Shown here: positions 1 to 10,200 of the stretch, in pieces
Layout: every line of letters begins with the position of its first letter
Numbering within the stretch: the stretch's first letter is position 1
From: Lanius collurio
Lineage: Eukaryota; Chordata; Aves; Passeriformes; Laniidae
Direction: 5' to 3'
Assembly: GCA_020086605.1 (NCBI GenBank)
Contig: JACBWW010000003.1
Location: forward strand, 54,054,187 to 54,118,186
DNA length: 64,000 nt
Program-made: the position numbers and the translations under genes
The notes under the pieces: generated by a model
Seen by the model: only the letters and a program-made list of their open reading frames with translations
The model's database searches: none
Told to the model about the DNA's origin: nothing

Positions 1-1279
1 ACCCACTACTAAGGACACGACTGCTCATGTGACCCTGTGGAGATGCAGATGAAAGTGTCCAATGGAAAAATAAGTCCTTTTTTCTAATCAGGCAGCTTTC
101 AGCTGGTGTAATTCCTTGAACTGTCATACTGAGGGGTCAAAGAACACCCCTACGCAAAGTTACTTTCAGCTATCCTTCAAATGGCATCCTAGAAAGGCAA
201 ACAAATACCATTGGAAAAACTCTATTTAAAAAGAGACTGTATGACTGAGAACTATTAGTAATTAAAAAAGCTAGCAACAAAAAACAACAGTAACATTCTG
301 TTAGATTGTAAAGTCTAAAGTTTTTAATTTTAATCCAAATTGTTTTTGAAAATTGACTATTATTGATAGGGGATCCCTTTCCTACACATCAGTGAGAATT
401 TGTTCAAACTTTGAAGATTGTGATGAGCTTGTGGCTACACTTTAAACACCAGGGAGTTCACAGACAGGAAAAGGTTATGATTTTGCAGCAAAGAAAGTGG
501 ACTCCAGAGCTTAGCATTTTATGGAAAACAAGTCTATTCTTATAGTTCTATTTTTGTGAAGTGCTCCAATTCAAATGGGTGATTCATTGTAAAAGGAATC
601 CATGAAAGGCTTAGTACCACAGATTAATCTTTTCATAGGTTGAACTATTCTCAATAAACTGGATATGGCCATTTTAAGAAAAACAGAGCACGTGCCAAAA
701 GTTACAGCCCAAGGAACGATGATAAATTTTTCTAATGCTAAGTGTAGATTGACAATGAAAAACAAACATGCATTCATGGTTTTCTCCCAGTAGAGATACA
801 TTTTATTATGAGAATACAGCCTAAGCACTGTTAATTACAGCCCATTATTAAGCATGCAGCATGACTGACTGTAAAGAAGAAATCCTGCAAAGACTTATTT
901 TTTAAAGCTACTAATTGATTTCAAACTTTCCATAGCATTTCTCACTACTAGCTGCACCAGTACTACAAATATATGTGCCAAACACATAGTCTATAAACCA
1001 CTGTTTTCCTACAGTACTTAAGATCAACTTGGCAAAATAATTCTTTGCTCCACCTGTAATTCATTACCTGTAATTCATTTACTATTCTACTTTGCTTCCC
1101 AGAGAGAATAATCACTTCATACTGGAGTATGATATAGCATTTTAAATATGTAATACATGCACATATAGGCAATTTATTAATAGGCTAATTATTTGAATCT
1201 TTGTCATGCTGAAAAACCTAACTTTCACTCCTGGCCAAGTTTAAGGGCTTTGTCATCTCTTTTCAAAAGTTCTCTGCAC
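1..1279. other. TAF2 intron, no recognisable feature
   Basis: AT-rich sequence without a convincing exon, RNA gene or repeat family. Small open frames here have no recognisable similarity. Confidence 0.6.
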
Positions 1280-4200
1280 CTTTGTGTCATGGTTTAGAAC
1301 TTCTCCCATTTAGTGCTTCCACTGAAACTACTTCAAACTATGTGCCACTTGACCTCTTCTCCCCTGCCCCGGTGGTGGGCTGGAGAAGAGAACTGGAACC
1401 ACAGAAGGTAAAGTTTATGAATTGAGATAAGAATAATTTACCAGAGACAACAATAAAATAACAAACAGTAACAGCAACAATACCAATGACAACGTGTATG
1501 AGAAAAGAGGTGAATAACTCACATGGTATTGCTCACCCTGTGGAAAACTTATGAAAATACCTGACCCCTCTGCCATGCTATGGGACCTGGAAGCAAGCCT
1601 TTTTCCCCATCGTTGAAAAATGAGGTAAGGTGGTACAGAAAAATTTGGTCCTAGCCATGCCCCCTCCTGGCTTCTGCAAAAATTAAACCTGTCCTGGCCA
1701 GAACAGGGACATTATCTATCTCTTAATCTATATTGTCCACTTCATGCCCAAATCCTACACCTTTCAACTACACATACATATATATACACACACACACAAA
1801 CACACACACACACACACACACATATACAGAATATTTCCACGGTGATCATCCCTCCAATATGTCTGTTGAGTCCATTTAGTCCATGTGTGTTCTATCCATC
1901 CTAGATGTGTTCCAGGGCAGGAGATGTGCTGTGCTGTCAGCTGGTTGCAAGCTGCATCAGGCACTCACAACTGGTGTAACTGGAGCAGTCCATACTCATT
2001 TTTCTTGATGGTTATTACATACAGGGGCAGTGCCATTCAGGAACCAATATTATACAATTCAACATCACAGGCTGTTCTTATGCAAAATCAAATCCCCATG
2101 AGGTGCACATCATGCTTCCCCATCCCTCTGCACTACCCACCAAGTGCACCCAGGTGCTTGAGCAAAAACAATCATGATAGTTTTGCCTTTTCTTGAGGCA
2201 GGACTAATCCAAACTGTCTTCCCTAACATATTTCTCATATGCACCACAGGGACTTCATCCCCTTGTACAGTACGTGGGATTTTCATTGGGCAAGGGCCGG
2301 TTGGATTGTTAGAGCCTCTAGTGTTAACTAACCAGGTGGCCTCCACTAAATGTAAGAAGGTGGTGGAGGTTGCACTACCCAGGTTCTACCACCCACTGCT
2401 TTCAATGTGGTTTTTAACAGTCCACTGTACCACTCAACTTTCCCAGAGACTGGTGTGTGCAAGAGAGTACGATATACCCACTCAATACCATGTTCTCTAG
2501 CCCAGGTGTCTATAAGGCTGTTTCTGAAATGAGTCCCACTGTCCCAATCAATTCTTTCAGGGGTGCCATGTTGTCACAGGACTTGTTTTTCAAGGCCCAG
2601 GATGGTGTTCCAGGCAGGAGTGTGAGGCACAGGATACATCTCCAGCCATCCAGCGGTTGCTTCCATCATTCTCAGCCCGTAGCGCTTGCTTTGGTGAGTT
2701 TGCAGAGCGTGATGAGATCAATCTGCCAGGCCTCCCCATGTCTGTAATGTTTGTATTTCAATCATCATCCACTCACACCACAGAGGCTTTACCCACCTGG
2801 CCTGCACTGCAGTGCATGCTTCATAGTTATGGATAACCACGGTTAAGTCCATCCCTAAATTATGAGCCCATCTGTATACCGCATCTTCACCCTGATGACT
2901 TGAGACATCGTGGGCCCACAAAGCCAGAAACAATTCACCCTTATGTTGCCAACCCAGACCCACCTGAAACACTTTAGTCTTGGCAGCTTGATCCACCTGT
3001 TTGTTGTGTTGCTCTTCAATAGCCTGACTCTTGGTTCCATGTACATAACGGACTCTCACAGCCAACTTCTCTACCCCAGTGATGTCTTACTACAATTCAG
3101 CAGCTCAGATGGGTTTACCTCTGGGCTGTCAACTGGTCTTTTTCTATTGTTCTAGCCACCCCCACAAAGAATTTGCAACCATCCATAAGTCAGTGCAGAA
3201 GTGGAGCGCTGGCTCCTTCTCTCAGTGATGTCCAAAGCCACCTGGACGGCTTTCAGCTCTGCAACCTGACTCGATCCACCCTGTCCCTCAATAGCTTCTG
3301 TGACAACCACATAGGACTCGGTACAGCAGCTTTCAATTAGTGATGTAACCCTACAATACAACAGCAAGTGTTAGTAAAGAGGGTGTGCTGCTTTTCATTT
3401 TCTGGCAGCTGATTATATGGTGGGGCTTCCTCAGGACATGTCACCTTTTCCTCCTCTGATGATGATGATAGTCCAAAATGTTCACCCTCAGGCCAGTTTG
3501 TGGTTTCCAAGATCCCTGGGGGACTGGGGTTTCCTGTTTGAGCTTCCTGTTGTGATTGGCACAGCCCCCTTAGTCTGTGTAGCATGAGGACTATGATGTG
3601 TTGCAGGGACTTTCCCTTTGAACATCGGGTAATTATCTCTGGCTCTGCCTCTTCCTCCTGTTGCAAGGGCCCTATTTCCTCTTCATCCCTCACTAAGTGA
3701 ACTGATTTTGTCTAGGATTTCTTCTTCTTCTGTAGAGGGGTGCCTGGTAGCGACACAGGTTGTTCCTCTGGTTCAGCTGCAGTTTGAGTGGCACCAGTGC
3801 CTGCTGGTCTGCTTTCCTTAACATCCAAAGGAAATTCAAAATTCTCAAAAACTACTGTAAGGCACAAAGGAGAAAGAGGGGCTGACAAGCTGGGGAAAAT
3901 AATCCTCCCTTATTCTCCCCACAGACTGGGTACAGTTATTAATGGACTCCCAAAGGGAGCACCTAAGGTAAGGGGAGGAGAACACTGAACACACATCCCA
4001 AATGATCCTCATTGTCCCTGATGTCACCATATCATAACATATCCCACAGTACATCAATAAAGCAATCCTGATCTCTCTTCCCAGTATGAAAAAGAGCACC
4101 ATGATGGGCACATAGTGCAAATACAAAAACATATAGAAGGCTAGATAGGACAATCACTTTGAACAGACCAAGACACAGAGTGATTAGTGGCTCTGCAGCC

Positions 4201-7200
4201 AATACAACAAATGTTTGGATGAAATTTGTTTCCAACCCGCTCTGGGCAGATCTGTTGTTATCTTAACCCTTCACGCCCAACCTGGGCCCCAAATAAGGCT
4301 GTCCTGGCTTAGGAATGGTACTCCCCCATTAAGTGTTCCCACTGAAACACTACAAACCACAGGCCCACTTGATCACTGGCCCCACCCCCTTCCCTTGGGG
4401 GGGGGGGGGTCGGGAGAGAACTAGAGGCATAAAAGGTAAAGATCACAGGTTGAGATAAGAATAATTTACTGGAAACAGCAATGAAGTAAGAGTACAGTAA
4501 CAGCAACAATACTAACGACAGAGTGTACAAGAAAAGAGGCAAACAATTATTGCTCACCCTGCAGAAAGCCCCCACCCTGAAAATAGCTGACTGCTCCCTC
4601 CACCATATTATGTGACCCCAGAGTGAGCCCGTCCTCCATCCCTAGAAAATGATGTGGGGTGGTATAGAATCATCTCCAGGCCTTAGCCTTACCCCCTCCT
4701 ATCTATTGCAAAAATTAACCCTGTCGTGGTCAGGACACTTTGTTTCTTTCTAATAAAATTTATCATGAATTGGACAAACACCGTATCAGCAGAAATAAAG
4801 GTTATTTATTGCAGCAAGGCAACACTCTCCGTCCACCAAAAATTCTTCTATTTTGTGCAAAGCATAAAGGCTTCCTCACTGACTTCTCAGAAGAACAAAG
4901 ACAGACAAGACAGACATGCCCTGAAGGCTACCACATTGCTCTCTCTCACAGCTTACTGCTGCTTGTAACTAAAGCAACAGTGAAGTCAGAGGATATCAAA
5001 ACACCTTCATACTTGTAATGTTTAAATACTATAGGCTTCAAGCTAAAAAAAAAGACAAATGAACTTGCACAGGAAAGCATTATGTGCATATTAGCTAGCT
5101 ATACTGAAAAAAGCTTCCTTCACACAGCAATAACAACAAAATGCAACAGCTTCTTGGCCAGGCATCCTAGCTATCCCACAAACGTGACACATGTTAGCAG
5201 GCACAGCAGGATCATCACAAACTTCACTATTCATAGATCAAACCACTGCATCCAAACACCAAACTTTTGCTGCACCTATTTGCTACATCTCTTGGGTTTA
5301 CAACCTCAACCACCAGATTAAGAAAAAAGTATCTCCTTTGCCAGTTTTAAATAAATAGAGCTGAGATACAAGCAGTTGTCTCAGTATTCAGACTATGCAC
5401 AGGGATTTCTACATAGAATATAGAAGAATAGCCCAGAAAAAGCAAACTCATTTCTCTTATGCTGACAGAATCAAGAAAGCAACAATTTACAAGGAAAAGA
5501 AAGATGAGGAGGATAGACAGATGTAACACTCAAAACCAGCAGTCTTAAACCATGTCCCAAACAGACATTCTCCACCATTATTTGCAGTCTTCAGAAGACT
5601 TGAAACTCTTCACAAAAGCATAAGCAAAATGGGATTCTCTGCCATTCTGTGTACACACAGTAAAGCAATGTGAATTATTTCACACCTTACACCACTGTTC
5701 AGGTGTTTGCTCAGTCGGGAAGAAAGTGACTGCATTATCTAAGTTCATCCATCTATTTTGATATGAAAAACCTGATATTCAGGTTGCCTGAAACCTCCAG
5801 AAGAAATTACAAGACACAAGTCTGACTTTATTTCTAGATAAACCTTTAAACACTCTCTCACTTGTAACCTGAAAATATGGTTTGGAACTAATGGATAAAC
5901 TGGCACTGACATCAAAGCTAAAAATATATTTAATGCATAATTAATGGCTTCCAACCTTTCCTACAAACTTCACCAATTTTTAATTACCTTTCTAGTGAGA
6001 TATTCAGGAGAACTGCCACTATACATAACTGAAAAAAATTGTTTCACCTTCTGCAACACTGAAAATGTGAAATGACAGAGACCATGTGTCAATGATTTTT
6101 TCATCAAAAGATGCTAAAACCCAATAGAACTATTTGAACTGAAAAGTTGAATATTTCAATTCAGAACACAGAGGTGATCAGATAGATCTCACCAAGAAGC
6201 AGCAAAGAACATCTCAGTGAGGCAGACAAAATTGTGTCATACATAAAGCTGAATTTCTTAATTCTCTTTTAACTGTCTTCTCACATGCTAAAATTTGCAC
6301 AACATAACAGTGAACCATTTTCTCTTAAACTCCAATCAGCAAAAATAACCTTTTAAGTCAGAGATGCTGTAGGAATTTTTCTAATCTTTACTCCATACAG
6401 AGTTTTCCATTTTTAATACAATTCTGTTGCTAACTAAGGGAGTAAGAAGTCTTCAAATGATTTTAATTTTGGTAAAAAGTAGGAAAATATCCATCAAATT
6501 AACAACTTTTCTAAATACTTATGTCCCAGATTAGCTACTCAGAAAAAATTTCTTCACAGAAAAGACTGTAAAGCATTGGAACAGAACTGTCCAGGTAAGT
6601 GGTGGAGTGACCATCCCTGGAAGTGTTCAAAAAACACTTGAAGACATGATTTAATGGTCATGGTGATGCTGCGTTGACAGCTGGACTTCATGATCTTATG
6701 GGTCTTTTCCAACTTTAACACATCTATGATTTTATGTGATGTTTTAGAAAACAACATCTAAGAAACACTAAAAGCATTATCAAAACAAATAAAAATGAAA
6801 TAAAATCATATAACTTGAACTTATATTCGCTACACATCACAGGAAAGAGTAAAGAATGAAAACAAAACATTTTAAATGAACAGGTTGCCAAGAATCATCT
6901 TAATTTCACATTTACTAGTTCAACAGACTACTAAAGAAAACTGTGCAAAAGGTAACTATCCCTGTAACACCAAAACCAAACCATCATGTCTAATCTGTGT
7001 CCCATTCAAAATAATTTCTGCAGCTAGTTCAGCTGCAAGGGTACAAAGGACATCATCACTAAACTTGCCATTGCACATGAGAACTTGGAAGAGATGACCA
7101 GATGATTAAAGACTACTACAAACCACTGTTTCTAGAAACAGTTCTTTGTAAAGAAGGGCAGAGGAAACACACTGATTTTTTTTTTTTGTGGCACTAATTC

Positions 7201-10200
7201 TAGAGTTCCTAGATTTTTAGTATTTCTGTTTGCAATCCTGCCTTAAGAGCAGAGGCACTGTATTTAACTAGCCAATTGTGACCAGGTATTTCAATGGAAA
7301 AATACTTCTAACTTCATCTAATACTTTGTACCTCGTGTTGCCTTTAACATCTGAGATACAGAAAGAGCCATACTAGTTTTTTGTTATGAATATTTGGTGA
7401 CCTCTGTCTTTCATAACTGTGAATAACAGAGTTATGAAATAAAGAGATGTTCTATTAAGTTTGAACAGTTTGAACGAAAAACCTCCACTTTCTCCACAAA
7501 ATGACAGAATTATCTCTCCTAATCCCTTTTTAACATAATGGAGGGCTCACTCTGATCACTTCAAATGCTGCTCCCTCCTCACACCTTCCAGGAGTTACAC
7601 AGGATTACAGTTATTACAGAATCACAGAATGACTGAGGTTGGAAGGGATTTCTGAAGGTCTTCTGGTCCAACCCCTCAGCTCCAGCAGGGTCACCTACAA
7701 CAAGTTGCTTGGGAGCATGTCCAGATGACTCGACTATTTCCCAGGACAGAGACTCCACAATCAGGGTAAATTGTCTCAGTGTTCACCTTCACAGTAGAAA
7801 CAGTTTCTTGATGTTCAGAGGGAACCTGCTATGTCTCAGTTTGTGCCCACTGTGTCTGCTCCTGTCACTGGACATAAGTTAAAATACATGAAATTCTACT
7901 AGAACACAAGAAAATGCTTTTTACTGTGAGGGTCATTAACACTGGAGCATGTTGCCTGGAGAGACTGCAGAGATTCCATCCCTGAAGATACTCAAAACCC
8001 AAAGGGACACAGCCCTGAGCAACCTGCTCTACCTGACCCTGCATGAGCAGGGGAGTTGGACTAGGTGATTTCAGTCAGTCTTTTCCAGCCTAAAGGACTC
8101 TGTGATTTCATATCAGCTGCTATTAAACTTGTACAACACTTTCACTACAAGTTTTTAACAATTCAGCAAATTGTAAATTCAACCAAGCCAGACAAAAGAA
8201 GGTGTAAGAACATGAATGTTTCAGCAAATCAAAAGAGAATACTCAGGGAAACAATTTGCCCACCACGCTCTAACCAAAAATGAAATGGCTATGAGATTTT
8301 CTGCTAAAGCCTCTTCCTGTATCAGTTCCCCAGAACATGCAGGATGCCACAAGTTTTTAAACTTACTCTTCCATATCAGATGGTGAAGAAATTTGAAACT
8401 TTTCCTTTCAAATTTTAAAGTGAGTTCAGGTAACATTCTAGGACTTACACTGTTATCTACAACAATAAATAATGAAAGTCTGATTCCTCAGGAAAGGCTA
8501 AAAGCTTTACTTGCTAGCTCTTTGTAACAATCTAGAATCCCTGCAATGAAGATTCTGAATTTTTGACATAACGAGCAATAGAGTCAACAACAAAAAAAAT
8601 ATCAAGTTACAAAGCAAACAGAATTACAGAATTAATATACTCGAATGGTTCGGTATCAGGACTCAAGGCAAATTTCTTAACTCTGATAATAAATTTGGTG
8701 TCCTATATAAACTAACACTGTATTTGTACTCTGAATTATTGGAGCATTTGCATGACTTATAAATAAAGGAACACACAGTGTCTGTAACAAGCACACAGTT
8801 CAAATTCAAGTGCTTTTTTCCCCACAAAGTACTTTATAGAAAATTTCCAGATACTTTCACAAAACAGTACAAAGATACGTTAGCAAAAGAAATTCTAAAG
8901 AATAGTGTAAAAGTCAAAATTACTGCCAAAGTACTTCCCCAAAATTAAGGTGCTATACCAAAGGCTTCCTTTAGGAAATTACCAGGTAAAACAAGACAGT
9001 AAAATAGGATATACTCAAGAGCAACAGAAAACAACGCATCTGCAGAGTCTTAAACATAGCACTTACTGTTTTGATTCATGGTGACAGACCTCCAGCGTTG
9101 GATCATTATAAATGAAAGCTGCTTCTAAATCATTGACTCTCACTCTGTAAATCCGGCACTGTTTACTGTTCAGCTTGATTCTGTTCAGGTTTGCAACTGT
9201 GGGAAATATCGTCAGTTCCACATAACCCTATGAAAACACAAATCAAAATCTTCTGTAAAATCTTTATCAACTCAAAAAGTAGAAAGATATAAAAAAAATT
9301 ACTATTAATACAATTCAAAGAAGATCACTGATATAAAGATGGTATTTTCATATTTAAAAAGGAAAATGGTTTGCCCTTTAGATGCCTAAATTTTCTTTCA
9401 TGCTATTTAACAGGTGAATTTTCCCAGTTGTGCAATGTAGCAAAAAAAATGAACTTGACTGACAATCATGCTTGTTCTACTGGAAGAAATCTGCCCCTAT
9501 GACTACATTTCAAGTTATTAGCATCACTATGTTGTAGGTTTTGGTATCTGAACTTGAGACAATGATTCTTAAAACTTAAGGAAAATCCATTTAAGCATAT
9601 ATGTAAATTGTCAAAGACCTTTGGAGACTTTGGGCCTGAAATGATGAAAGTCTTTTCAAAGCCCAAGTGAACTCACACACATGCCAGAAAACCCTGTAAG
9701 CATATCCCTAACATCAGCTAACTCAGTGTGAGCATGAATTTTGGACTGCAAATTGCTCTGTAATATTTACAATGCAGCAGCCTTCATTTAGAAAGCTTTC
9801 TCTAATAGAGAGAAAAGTGTTCACAATTAGAAGGTATTTTATTTGACACTTCTCAAGCAATGACAGACTTATGAGAAGAATTAGATTAGAAAAGTAAAAC
9901 ATATGAAGTAGTTGAACAGCATAATTAGCTTGAGGGCAGTTTTTTCCTTAAAACCACGAAGAAAACTCAGACATTTAATTTCTACTTTCACACTTTATTA
10001 AAAAATACTTACTACAACAGACTTTCTCTGAAAATTTATGTTGTTGATACAAACTACCTGATGAGTTGTGCTGAAAGAAAAAAAAAAAAAAACCCAAACA
10101 TAAGCAAGGTTTAGCACAAATGCCAACATTTAAAATAATACTTTAATCCAGTTTAATAAAGAGTCAAAGAAGATATATGTACATATAGATAAATACTGCA

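Larger units (their letters stand above)
1285..4737 (-). mobile_element. Decayed endogenous retrovirus, minus orientation, LTR pair
   Basis: Two related LTRs (1285-1705 and 4300-4737) flank about 2.6 kb of internal sequence. The element starts TGTC and ends GACA and is bounded by a perfect 5-bp target duplication CTTTG (1280-1284 and 4738-4742). On the minus strand the internal part shows, in order, an unassigned open remnant, an RNase H-like stretch, an integrase zinc-binding-like stretch and an integrase C-terminal-like stretch, broken by stops and frame changes. The element is far too short for a full provirus, so much of gag and pol and any env are deleted. After the 5' LTR, a sequence related to tRNA-primer sites (TGGGGCCCAGGTTGGG, minus strand near 4291) suggests a lysine-tRNA-type primer site, weakly. 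The LTRs are clearly diverged, so the insertion is old. It lies in a TAF2 intron in sense with TAF2. Confidence 0.88.

Noticed and set aside
1885..2747. Plus-strand open frames in the provirus
   Set aside because: The recognisable retroviral similarity is on the minus strand; these are antisense shadows.
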